The notes beneath the pieces are model-generated. The model was not told where the DNA came from. It did not search any database and worked only from the letters and a program-made list of their open reading frames with translations. Of a stretch of 64,000 nt of DNA, positions 8,809-17,075 are shown piece by piece. The stretch comes from Paraflavitalea sp966211765. GTDB taxonomy: Bacteria > Bacteroidota > Bacteroidia > Chitinophagales > Chitinophagaceae. The first letter of the stretch is position 1. Every line of letters starts with the position of its first letter. The stretch covers positions 310,001 to 374,000 of the forward strand of contig CBIHOV010000001.1 in the NCBI GenBank assembly GCA_966211765.1, given 5' to 3'. Made by a program: the position numbers and the translations under genes.

Positions 8809-9105
8809 TCACGGCTTCTTCACGCCAAGGTAAGATTGCAGATTCTGGACGTATTCTTCAAAAGCCTTTACGCCGAGGGGAGTTATTTTGCAGGTAGTTT
8901 GGGGGTAGTTGTCTTTGAATTGTTTCACCACTTCTATATAGCCGGCTTCCTTCAATTTATTGATCTGCACGCTGAGGTTGCCTGCAGTAGCATTCGTCTT
9001 CTCTTTGATAAAAGTAAACTCTGCTTCTTTCACACTGATGAGGAGTGAAACAACAGCCAGCCGGAGCTGCGAATGTAGTATAGGATCTAATTCTTTGAAT
9101 TCCAT
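8809..9105 (-). CDS. Winged-helix transcriptional regulator, MarR/ArsR-like
   Basis: 98 residues, a single winged helix-turn-helix domain: SQLRLAVVSLLISVKEAEFT, the recognition helix region NATAGNLSVQINKLKEAGYI, then the wing KQFKDNYPQTTCKITPLGVKAFEEY. This matches the short regulators common in Bacteroidota that lack a sensor domain. Its ATG overlaps the stop of the preceding membrane-protein gene by one base (TAATG), a sign of translational coupling. It probably controls its own operon or the upstream receptor genes. The effector is unknown. Confidence 0.85.
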   Translation of the reverse strand: MEFKELDPILHSQLRLAVVSLLISVKEAEFTFIKEKTNATAGNLSVQINKLKEAGYIEVVKQFKDNYPQTTCKITPLGVKAFEEYVQNLQSYLGVKKP

Positions 9106-9716
9106 TAGGCAATGATTCGATCTGATGACTGCATCTTTTTCCTGAATTCAGCTCTCAGCATATAACCGGGAATGAGGTATCCTACCAGCACTGCCAGCGC
9201 AGAGATCATCATATCATATTGAAAATTGTTGACCAGGAAAATGGCAATGGCCGCTGCCCAGTTTACCCAGGCGCCAATGATCAATGGCTTGAAACGGATC
9301 GCACTTCCATGAATGAACATCCAGAAAGCATACAGAATATAGAAATAGCCAAAGGAAAAATTACTGTTGCTGATATAGATAGAGGCCACAATGGCAAACA
9401 AACTGATAAAGAATCCGCGCTCGATCTTATTGAGTAATTCCTGTACATAGGTATGTACTTTTTCCTTGCGTTGTTGCCGCAGGTGACCCAGCACATAAAC
9501 GATCAACCCAATGGCAAGTATCCCCAGCCACACCCAGCCCACATACCTGCCCAGTTTGGCATAACTCAGTATGGCAGATGAAATAGAAGCCACAAACAAC
9601 AACCATCCCCAGATAAGCCAGCCATCGCCTTTCTCGCGGTGTTCATCTTTGGCTACCTGTATCATTTGCCGGATCAAAAGCAGACTTTCTTCCCCGGACA
9701 GTTTTTTCTCTTCCAT
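9105..9716 (-). CDS. Hypothetical six-helix membrane protein (paralogue 1)
   Basis: 203 residues. A soluble amphipathic N-terminus (EEKKLSGEESLLLIRQMIQVAKDEHREKGDGW) leads into about six transmembrane helices ending in YLIPGYMLRAEFRKK. It is clearly related to the next gene upstream (9740-10327): both have SGEESL/SPEESL + IRQMI/IQTMI, a W-x-W-x-W pattern at the first helix, an R-x-KP/FTPLI/VVG segment and a YLIPGYMLR/YIIPGHLLR end. No catalytic residues were recognised. Coupling with a winged-helix regulator suggests that it may sense or transmit a membrane signal to that regulator; this is inference. Confidence 0.75.
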   Translation of the reverse strand: MEEKKLSGEESLLLIRQMIQVAKDEHREKGDGWLIWGWLLFVASISSAILSYAKLGRYVGWVWLGILAIGLIVYVLGHLRQQRKEKVHTYVQELLNKIERGFFISLFAIVASIYISNSNFSFGYFYILYAFWMFIHGSAIRFKPLIIGAWVNWAAAIAIFLVNNFQYDMMISALAVLVGYLIPGYMLRAEFRKKMQSSDRIIA

Positions 9717-9739
9717 AATCGAGGCTTTTTCTTTTTTAA

Positions 9740-10327
9740 CTACTGCATTTCCCGTTGTGTGTTGCGCAACAGGTGTCCTGGAATAATATAACTAAACAAT
9801 AAAGCGGCGGCCGCAAACAATGGCTGGTAACCAAACGGCGCCCAGATGGAAGCCAGTGCCAGGGCCCAATTGATAGCGCCACCTACCACCAGTGGTGTAA
9901 AGCGCAAAATACGGCCCGATACAAAAGATCCCAGGCCATAGAACATAATATAGAAAGGATAACAATTGACCCACCCGATCTTCATAAAGATCATACTCAC
10001 TACAAAAAATGAAATCCCGATCCCCGTCCACAGAAAGCTCATATTTTCAGCCGCATAGGTTTTTACCCTTTTATTTTTTTCTTCCCTTGTAGAAAACCAG
10101 ATAGTGAATATGACACAAGGTATCGTAATGAGCCATACCAGGTAATGCTTTTCATAATGGAATACCTCCATGAGTAAGAATTGCCCGATGCAGGCCGCCA
10201 ATGTGCACCAACCCCACATTAAAAAATAATGACTTTGCCCCGAGATCTGTTGACGGGTTTTATTGATCATCGTCTGAATGACACGTAAACTTTCTTCAGG
10301 AGAAAAAGCCTCTGTTGACATGGGCAA
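9740..10327 (-). CDS. Hypothetical six-helix membrane protein (paralogue 2)
   Basis: 195 residues, with the same layout as the gene at 9105-9716: a short helical N-terminus (FSPEESLRVIQTMINKTRQQ), about six membrane helices and a positively charged tail. The two genes are 23 bases apart and probably arose by tandem duplication, then diverged to low identity. A possible -7 element (TATATTTG on the minus strand, 10341-10348) immediately upstream would let the two membrane proteins and the regulator be made separately from the receptor genes. Confidence 0.75.
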   Translation of the reverse strand: MPMSTEAFSPEESLRVIQTMINKTRQQISGQSHYFLMWGWCTLAACIGQFLLMEVFHYEKHYLVWLITIPCVIFTIWFSTREEKNKRVKTYAAENMSFLWTGIGISFFVVSMIFMKIGWVNCYPFYIMFYGLGSFVSGRILRFTPLVVGGAINWALALASIWAPFGYQPLFAAAALLFSYIIPGHLLRNTQREMQ

Positions 10328-10351
10328 TTATTTAAAAGTTCAAATATAAAG

Positions 10352-10390
10352 TTGTCCACGGCAAATCTGCGGAAGACCGGCCGTGGACAA
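10352..10390 (-). terminator. Hairpin between the TPR-like gene and the membrane pair
   Basis: TTGTCCACGGC (10352-10362) and GCCGTGGACAA (10380-10390) are perfect 11-base arms. The following sequence on the minus strand is only moderately T-rich (CTTTATATTTG), so it may be a weak terminator or a processing stem that lowers downstream expression. Confidence 0.5.
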
Positions 10391-10405
10391 TGCACATGAT
10401 ATACA

Positions 10406-11062
10406 CTATTTCAACTGATCCAGAAAGAACAGCACCTGCGATTTGCCCCATTGTGGATCGATATCAGAGGCTGGTTTGGCTTCATATTTTTTAATGGACT
10501 GCTCAAACAAAGCCTTAGCCTCTGTTTTGCTGCCGCCATACTGCTCGGGCGTATAAAATTTATCCTGTCCTTCCAGCAGGTATACCCTGGGATTTTCAGG
10601 ATTGAGCGACTTAGCTTTCTGTAAAGCTTCTGTTGCCAGTGGCCCGTAAGTCATGTAGCGGTTCATGGGATCGGCCATCATACGCAGTGTGGCGATCATC
10701 TTCTTTAGACAAAAGATCTCAGAATTGTCCTTGCTGATTGCTTCAGCTTTATTGAGCAATTCCTCTGCTTTATTGGCCAATGGGTCGATCTTATCCGCGC
10801 CGGCGGTTCCACCGGTTGCGGCGCCTTCCATATAGCCGGTCATTACATGGCCCAGTGCTGCATAGTAATAAGGCTGCCATTGCGTCTTTTCGGCATCAGC
10901 GATGCGTTGAAAAGTATTGGCCATATCCGTCCAGCCCTGTGCCGTATGTATCGAATCGATCGTGGCCACATTCGATTGCATGGCCTTGGTATATTTTTCG
11001 CTTTGCGCAGTGGCTGCTACCACTAAGAAGGAAAGGAGGGCTGATGCTATGATCTTTTTCAT
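10406..11062 (-). CDS. Exported TPR-like protein
   Basis: 218 residues with a signal peptide (MKKIIASALLSFLVVAATAQ). The mature part is all-helical: PYYYAALGHVMTGYMEGA, NKAEELLNKAEAISKDNSEIF, LATEALQKAKSLNPENPRVYLLEG and AKALFEQSIKKYEA look like degenerate tetratricopeptide units. It probably serves as a periplasmic scaffold. It is 32 bases behind the 2TM gene and shares the cluster with a TonB receptor, so a role in the same uptake or signalling process is plausible but unproven. Confidence 0.75.
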   Translation of the reverse strand: MKKIIASALLSFLVVAATAQSEKYTKAMQSNVATIDSIHTAQGWTDMANTFQRIADAEKTQWQPYYYAALGHVMTGYMEGAATGGTAGADKIDPLANKAEELLNKAEAISKDNSEIFCLKKMIATLRMMADPMNRYMTYGPLATEALQKAKSLNPENPRVYLLEGQDKFYTPEQYGGSKTEAKALFEQSIKKYEAKPASDIDPQWGKSQVLFFLDQLK

Positions 11063-11093
11063 ATTGCTGTTTTTTATATAATTGTTTGGTAAG

Positions 11094-11375
11094 TTACTTG
11101 TTGTTTTGTACTAGTTTTTCATATTCTTTCTCCGCAGAGTTTTCACCATGGAAAACATAGGCGCCCAGAAAATGAAACAACAATCCAATACCCCATCCCA
11201 TCATGGGCCACACCGGCCAGGGTAATCCACTATAGCCGTGGTAGCTGTCTTGTCCCGTAAAAGCCCATATTACCCAGAAAAAAGCATTGAATACGATATA
11301 GGATACCAGGTGGTATTTAAAACTTGCGCGCTTTTTAGCTATTTCCCATAAGTGGGCATCTTTTTCGTTTTGCAT
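11094..11375 (-). CDS. 2TM domain-containing membrane protein
   Basis: 93 residues. The N-terminal ALWEIAKKRASFKYH-like segment (here LWEIAKKRASFKYHL) and two transmembrane helices around residues 22-40 and 55-75, separated by a G/P/W-rich loop, match the 2TM family of Bacteroidota, which is also found fused to LytTR or kinase proteins. Function is unknown. It sits between the TonB receptor and the TPR-like gene, 36 bases after the receptor stop. Confidence 0.8.
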   Translation of the reverse strand: MQNEKDAHLWEIAKKRASFKYHLVSYIVFNAFFWVIWAFTGQDSYHGYSGLPWPVWPMMGWGIGLLFHFLGAYVFHGENSAEKEYEKLVQNNK

Positions 11376-11411
11376 AACTGAAGGTTTATAAGTTGGAATA
11401 AATGGTTCTTA

Positions 11412-13682
11412 TTATAAATTGCTGTTGATCACATCGTCTGTACGGTCAACCCCAAAGCTCAGGAAGCAGCCCAGGAAGAAAAACCGTTTGGCCGTTGGTA
11501 CCACCGCTTCTTTGCGCGTGCCATCGGCTGAATAATTGTAGCCAAATACCTGGTTGTTGCCAATCACATTGTTGACCGAGAATACCCATACCGCAAATTG
11601 CTTGGCGCCTTGCTTGCCAATATTGGGCAGGTAGTTCACACTAAAGCTCATGCTGTGGTAGGGGATCGTCTTTCCCTGATCGGCAATGGTGAATTTAGCA
11701 GCCCCATTGTCGTAGCGGATATTGTAATAAGGCCGGCCGGAGGCAAAGGTGTAAGACCCGTTGAACTGCGTTTTGATCTTGCTAACAAACTTTTTAACGA
11801 TCAGGCTGGCCGTATGCGTAGCTGCGAAATTGGGCTGTATGGCATAGGGGTAATTGAGGTAATCCCTTTTTGTATCGAGGTAGGAATACGAGATCCAGTA
11901 ATCTACATTTTTGAAGGTCTTACGGTCTCTCCAGAAAAGCTCAATACCTTTTGCATGGCCATAACCACCGCCGCCCACACTGTCGATCACCTTGCTGCCA
12001 CTGGACGTAAAGGTTTTTGTAAGCTCATTGTATTTCTTATAAAATGCTTCTACGCGCAAGGTATAATCCCTGGTCACTTTTTGCACGTTGGCTATATAAT
12101 GCGTTGCCTTCGTATAAGCCAGGTCATTGAAAGTATAGCCCCGCAGGAAATAATCCTTTTCGGGCTTTTGGTAAAATACCCCGTAGGCCAGTGATGCCTG
12201 TGCTTTATCTGTGAGCTTATAGGCGAGGGAAATACGGGGAACAATATTGGCTTTGTTCAACAGCGAGGAATGTTCCACCCGTCCACCTACTTTGGCTGCC
12301 AGATCGTTGGTAATGTAAATATCTGTTTCTGCAAAAGCAGCTTTGAAGTGGTCATCCGTATTGTTCTGGCTCTTGGCTATAAACCGGTTGCTGAAGTCTG
12401 TGCGTTCTTTAAAGTACATGTATTCTCCGCCAAAGCGAATAGCACTCAGGCCATAGAGCCTTCTTTCCAATACCGCCCTGATCTGGGCCAGGCTTCCATA
12501 CGATTTTGCCTGAAAGCTTTTGCCGCTATAGGGATCATCGTCTATATGCTGCGGCTCGTTGTTTTGGTTCTGCAATTCATTATTAACCTTGTCCGTATTA
12601 TCACTGTAGGAAGTACCCATATAGAGTTTCCACTTCTTACCCAGCTTTTCCCTCCAGGAGAGATTGGCGTATACATTGAAGTTGGTGAGTTTGAACGCAT
12701 TCTTCAGATCCAGTGAATCAATATCACTTCTGCGTACACCCAGGTTGCTGTAATTGAAGTAACCATAGAATTTGAGCATACCCGTTTTGGATGTTTTGAC
12801 GCGGAAGTTGAAGTCGCCATTGTGAAATTCGGGCGTATGGAAATTGTCGATGCGTTGTTTGATCACCGCGAAATAAGCCACCAGGTTGGTATAGTTATAA
12901 CTGATGCCCCAGCTGGCATTTTTCTTTTTGGACAATTGTTGATAGCCTGCACTCAAACCTACCGTAGAAATGCCAAGGCTGGCAGAAGATTGATCGGGCA
13001 GGTCGATAGACTCCAGGATAAGCGCCGAAGACAAAGCCTGTCCATATAAAGCAGAGTACCCGCCGGAGCTGAACACCGTTCCCTTAAAGATGAAAGGAGA
13101 GAAGCGGCCCCGCTGGGCGATATCAGGCACACTACTGAAGAAGAAGTTATTGACCAGTGTACCGTCAATAAATACCTTGGTTTCCTGTGCTGTACCACCC
13201 CGCACGAACAGCCCTTCGCTTTCTCCCACCTGTTGCGCACCGGGCAGGGTTTTAATAGCGCTGGTAATATCGGCATTGGCACTGGCGGTGGTCACAATGT
13301 CGATCGGGTTGAGCACCGTGGCGCGTTTGGTATCACTGGCTTCGAAAGTGCCGGCCGTGATCACCACGGCTGTCAGCTCATTGGGCTCCTCTTTCAGCAG
13401 CACATCCACCGTGATGGAGGCACCGGAAACCGTGATCTTTTGTTCATACAATTTGTAACCGATGGAGGTGACCAACAGGGTCTGCTCTCCTTTTTCGGTC
13501 GTTTTGAACCGGTAAACACCGGTAGAATCGGAAGTGCCTCCATCATAGGAGTCTTTTATGGCTATACTGGCGCCGTTTACCAGGCGACCTTTTGCATCCT
13601 TCACTTTCCCGGAGATCGTAGTCTGGGCTGAACCGGCGATCCAGGTAAGTAGTAAAAGGATGAGGGGAATCAATTTTAACAT
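11412..13682 (-). CDS. TonB-dependent outer-membrane receptor
   Basis: 756 residues. Signal peptide, then a carboxypeptidase-regulatory-like domain (TTISGKVKDAKGRLVNGAS ... SIGYKLYE, about 20-95), the plug (AVVITAGTFEASD ... IKTLPGAQQVGESEGLFVRGG ... VFIDGTLVNNFFF, about 105-215) and a C-terminal 22-strand type barrel ending in a short strand (FFLGCFLSFGVDRTDDVINSNL). Such receptors import large or scarce nutrients with TonB energy. No SusD partner is adjacent, and no riboswitch is visible, so the ligand is open. It leads a minus-strand cluster with 2TM, TPR-like, membrane and regulator genes, and has a good promoter at 13702-13733. Confidence 0.92.
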   Translation of the reverse strand: MLKLIPLILLLLTWIAGSAQTTISGKVKDAKGRLVNGASIAIKDSYDGGTSDSTGVYRFKTTEKGEQTLLVTSIGYKLYEQKITVSGASITVDVLLKEEPNELTAVVITAGTFEASDTKRATVLNPIDIVTTASANADITSAIKTLPGAQQVGESEGLFVRGGTAQETKVFIDGTLVNNFFFSSVPDIAQRGRFSPFIFKGTVFSSGGYSALYGQALSSALILESIDLPDQSSASLGISTVGLSAGYQQLSKKKNASWGISYNYTNLVAYFAVIKQRIDNFHTPEFHNGDFNFRVKTSKTGMLKFYGYFNYSNLGVRRSDIDSLDLKNAFKLTNFNVYANLSWREKLGKKWKLYMGTSYSDNTDKVNNELQNQNNEPQHIDDDPYSGKSFQAKSYGSLAQIRAVLERRLYGLSAIRFGGEYMYFKERTDFSNRFIAKSQNNTDDHFKAAFAETDIYITNDLAAKVGGRVEHSSLLNKANIVPRISLAYKLTDKAQASLAYGVFYQKPEKDYFLRGYTFNDLAYTKATHYIANVQKVTRDYTLRVEAFYKKYNELTKTFTSSGSKVIDSVGGGGYGHAKGIELFWRDRKTFKNVDYWISYSYLDTKRDYLNYPYAIQPNFAATHTASLIVKKFVSKIKTQFNGSYTFASGRPYYNIRYDNGAAKFTIADQGKTIPYHSMSFSVNYLPNIGKQGAKQFAVWVFSVNNVIGNNQVFGYNYSADGTRKEAVVPTAKRFFFLGCFLSFGVDRTDDVINSNL

Positions 13683-13701
13683 GTAACGGTTGTTTGTATA
13701 C

Positions 13702-13733
13702 CAAAGCTAAAGTAGTTTATAAAATAAACCAAA
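13702..13733 (-). promoter_or_regulatory. Bacteroidota-type promoter of the TonB receptor cluster
   Basis: On the minus strand TTTG (13733-13730), a 20-base spacer and TAGCTTTG (13709-13702), a perfect TAnnTTTG. The start codon is 20 bases further on. Confidence 0.7.
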
Positions 13734-14302
13734 TAATATTATAAAGTTAATTCCCTGAACCCATCGGAATACCCAATAACCCCAGTTGACTAATATTCAA
13801 CTAATTGTAAAAGAAGCGACTAATGCGATCGGGAGCCGGCAGGAGAGGTCCAGGTGAATTGTACGCGCACGTGGTTTCCACATGGGGTTTTTACCTTGCA
13901 TGGCCAAAAAAAATGATTTACTCTTGTATTAACCCTCTTCCCGTAGAAAAGCCTCCACCGTTAACCCCGGTCCTGAGGCGAACATATTAGCTTTTTTCCT
14001 GAGCGCAGGCTGTACCGACTTGCCTGATAACCCCCGCTTTACAAGCCAACAGGCTACCATTATAATCATTTAATCCAGTACAAAAATCTGTACTATGAAA
14101 CACATGTACCTATTACCCAACAAGCGCACGCATACCCGACTGTGCAACTGTCACCCGCCATTTTATCGACGTCTCTGACCATTTAATGAACACTTATAAA
14201 AAAAGTGCAGCATGCCTTTGGCGTGTTGAAACGACCCAACTGGTCGTAAGGCAATCCTTTTACCCAACCCCTGGTAGAAGGCATCCTAACTGCTATCCTT
14301 AA
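13734..14302 (+). other. Long intergenic region without a convincing gene
   Basis: About 570 bases between divergent genes. A 27-codon frame at 14095-14178 (MKHMYLLPNKRTHTRLCNC...) is the only frame with an ATG worth noting, and I do not support it. No riboswitch consensus, terminator or tRNA was recognised. It may hold a long leader for the carboxypeptidase gene. Confidence 0.4.
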
Positions 14303-17005
14303 ATGTCTATGCCTATGAAACCGTTTCATTATTTAATCGCCCTTCCATTGATCAGTTTAACTACAACGATCTATGCCCAACACACCTATAGCAGGGTGAG
14401 CCTTACTATTCCGGGGCAGGGACTGGCCTGGTTGCAGGCGCAGGGTGTTGAATTTGATCATGGCGAATTGAATAAGGAAGAAAATACTTTCGTAACCACC
14501 ATCGATCATAAGGCATTGGCCATCCTGCAAAGAACAGGCGTCCGCTATTCCCTGTTAATAGAAGATGAAGCGGCCCATTTTAGTCAATATGCGCGGAAGG
14601 AAAACTTCTATAAGCAGCAGGATGCCATCATGCTCAATGGAAAACTTCAATTTGAAAGCCCCTGTGGTTCCCATCTTACCAATGTAGCTGTACCGGCCGG
14701 TTTTATTCCCGGCTCCTATGGCGGGTATTATACCTGGCAGGAAATGCAAAAACGCATCGACTCACTGGTCAATCATTACCCTGCACTGGTACAGAAAATT
14801 ATTTTGCCGGGCACTACCGGCGAAGGAAGGCCACTGATCGTAGTGAAGATATCCGACAATGTGGGTACAGATGAAACAGAGCCCGAAGCTTTTTACAGCG
14901 GTCTGCACCATGCCCGCGAAGGTATGAGTATGATGAACCTGTTCTTCTTCATGCAATACCTGGTAGAGAACTATAGCAGCGACAATCGTATCAAAGAACT
15001 GGTTGACAGCCGCGAGCTTTTCTTTATGCCTTGTGTGAACCCCGATGGTTACCGCTACAATGAAACCAGTGTGCCTGGGGGCGGTGGCATGTGGCGCAAG
15101 AACCGCCGGGTAAATGGCGGCGGCGATTATGGGGTAGACCTCAACCGAAATTACAATGTGGATTGGGGCGTAACCGGCTCCGGCATCAGTACATCCCATG
15201 ATCCGGGCGATGATGCCTATGTAGGCCCTGGTGCTTTTTCAGAACCAGAAACCCAGGCCATCCGCGCCTTTGCGGAGACCCGGCATTTTTCGATTGCCAT
15301 CGATCATCATGCTTATGGAAATTATTATGTAACCCCTTATGGCCGCCCGGCCAATCATAGTTTTACATCGCCCGACCTGTCTTTCTATAATTATGCTTCC
15401 GCATTGATGGCCCGCTACAATGGCTATTTTGCCGGCGATGGCATGGCCACCGTAGGGTATTATGCCGTAGGCAATTCCCGCGACTGGCATATCACCGGTG
15501 ATATAGGAACGGGCACCAAACAAAAGACCTATGGCTATACCGTTGAGGTAGGGCCGGGCAATGCCGGATTTGGTTTCTGGCCCGATCCGGAAAATATTAT
15601 TCCTCTTGCCAAGAGTATGTTCTTTGCCAACCTGCAAATGGCTTATATGGCAGGCTCTTATTTCGAACTGCAGGACATGAGTACCGTGGCGGTTAACAAT
15701 GTTACCGGCAACTTCAATTTCAGCCTGCGCCGCATCGGCATTACCAATGCGCCTGTTACCGTTTCCATCACACCGCTGGAAAATATCCAGTCCGTAGGCA
15801 GCCCGGTAACCGTGAACAGCTTCACTAATTATTTCGATTCTGTACAACGCAATATCAGCTATACCCTGCCGGCAACCCTGGTGGTGGGATCAAGAATAAG
15901 ATTTGTATACCAGATCAGTTCGGGTGGTATCAACCTGTATGATACCATTACCAAATTATATCAACCCCAACCTGTATTCAGTGATAATATGGAGTGGACC
16001 TCCAATACCAATTGGACCCTCTCCGGCGCCTGGGGCACCAGCACGGGCTCTGCTTACCAGGGTGCGCGATCGCTGAGCGAATCACCTTCGGGCAATTATA
16101 GTACAGGCCTTGCCACCACAGCTACCTACAATGGCAATATCGATCTTTCGAATGCTACCGCTGCTTATTTATCCTTTTGGGTAAGGCACCGGGCTGAGAA
16201 TGCTTACGATAAGCTGCAGGTGCAGTTTTCAACCGGTGGAAGTTTTCAACCCGTATGTGGTATCAACACCGTGTGTGAAAATGTAGGCACCCTGGCCAGT
16301 CAGCCGGCCCTCACCGGCATGCGCGAAGCCTGGACCAGGGAGGTGATCAACTTAAATAATTACCTGGGCAATGCTACCGTGAACTTCCGCTTCCGGTTTA
16401 CTTCCAATGGCTCCGACAATGAAGATGGTTTTTACATTGATAATATAGAGCTCGTGAAGTCTACCCTGCATTTGCTGGCCGTAAAGTTTATCAGTATCAA
16501 CGCTGTGCGTACCACGCAGGGCGCGCAGATCAGCTGGGAAGCGGTGATTGATAACAACCACGATCATTTTGAGATAGAGCGGTCGGATGATGGCGAGCAT
16601 TTTGTGACCATCGGCACGCTGAAAGATGCGGCGGTTAACCGGTTTGTTGATCCCCAGCCAGGCCCTATGAATTATTACCGCATAAAGGCGGTGGACAAGC
16701 GGGGCAAGGCCGAATACAGCCGGGTGGTATCGCTGGCAGTAATGACTGCCCATGGCATCCAACTCTATCCCAACCCTGTTGAGCGGGTGTTGCACATCCG
16801 GTTCAACCTGGCTGTCAAATCAACCGTCTTGCTCACGATCACAGATATAGCGGGAAGGTTGAAATACCAGCAGTCTGTAAATGTGGAGAAAGGAATAACC
16901 GACAGGCAGGTGGAGATAGGCCAATGGCCTGCACAGGTATACCTGGTACGAACCAGGAACCTGCAAACAGGCGAAGAGACCGTGTTTAAGATGATCAAGA
17001 AATAG
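14303..17005 (+). CDS. Secreted M14 zinc carboxypeptidase with T9SS sorting domain
   Basis: 900 residues. Signal peptide, a prodomain-like region to about residue 140, then the M14 peptidase. Zinc ligands are H203 and E206 of HHARE and H336 of DHHAYG; the general base is E415 in VEVGPG. NPDGY and DLNRNY, which carry the substrate-binding residues, are intact. After the enzyme come a beta-sandwich region, a MAM/immune-inhibitor-like jelly roll (DNMEWTSNTNW ... GFYIDNIEL, about 560-720), the ISWEAVIDNNHDHFEIERS linker and a T9SS type A domain (YPNPVERVLHIRF ... FKMIKK). It should be a surface or extracellular carboxypeptidase for nutrition. ATG 14303 has a second ATG four codons on. Confidence 0.92.
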   Translation: MSMPMKPFHYLIALPLISLTTTIYAQHTYSRVSLTIPGQGLAWLQAQGVEFDHGELNKEENTFVTTIDHKALAILQRTGVRYSLLIEDEAAHFSQYARKENFYKQQDAIMLNGKLQFESPCGSHLTNVAVPAGFIPGSYGGYYTWQEMQKRIDSLVNHYPALVQKIILPGTTGEGRPLIVVKISDNVGTDETEPEAFYSGLHHAREGMSMMNLFFFMQYLVENYSSDNRIKELVDSRELFFMPCVNPDGYRYNETSVPGGGGMWRKNRRVNGGGDYGVDLNRNYNVDWGVTGSGISTSHDPGDDAYVGPGAFSEPETQAIRAFAETRHFSIAIDHHAYGNYYVTPYGRPANHSFTSPDLSFYNYASALMARYNGYFAGDGMATVGYYAVGNSRDWHITGDIGTGTKQKTYGYTVEVGPGNAGFGFWPDPENIIPLAKSMFFANLQMAYMAGSYFELQDMSTVAVNNVTGNFNFSLRRIGITNAPVTVSITPLENIQSVGSPVTVNSFTNYFDSVQRNISYTLPATLVVGSRIRFVYQISSGGINLYDTITKLYQPQPVFSDNMEWTSNTNWTLSGAWGTSTGSAYQGARSLSESPSGNYSTGLATTATYNGNIDLSNATAAYLSFWVRHRAENAYDKLQVQFSTGGSFQPVCGINTVCENVGTLASQPALTGMREAWTREVINLNNYLGNATVNFRFRFTSNGSDNEDGFYIDNIELVKSTLHLLAVKFISINAVRTTQGAQISWEAVIDNNHDHFEIERSDDGEHFVTIGTLKDAAVNRFVDPQPGPMNYYRIKAVDKRGKAEYSRVVSLAVMTAHGIQLYPNPVERVLHIRFNLAVKSTVLLTITDIAGRLKYQQSVNVEKGITDRQVEIGQWPAQVYLVRTRNLQTGEETVFKMIKK

Positions 17006-17075
17006 CTTCCAAAACGGCTACCTCCGCAAGGGGGCAGCTTTCCGGGTTCTATATTTTAACTGCAAATCCATTCCA

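Noticed and set aside
14095..14178. 27-codon frame MKHMYLLPNKRTHTRLCNC... in a long intergenic region
   Set aside because: No family recognised, no promoter or terminator of its own, and length within chance.
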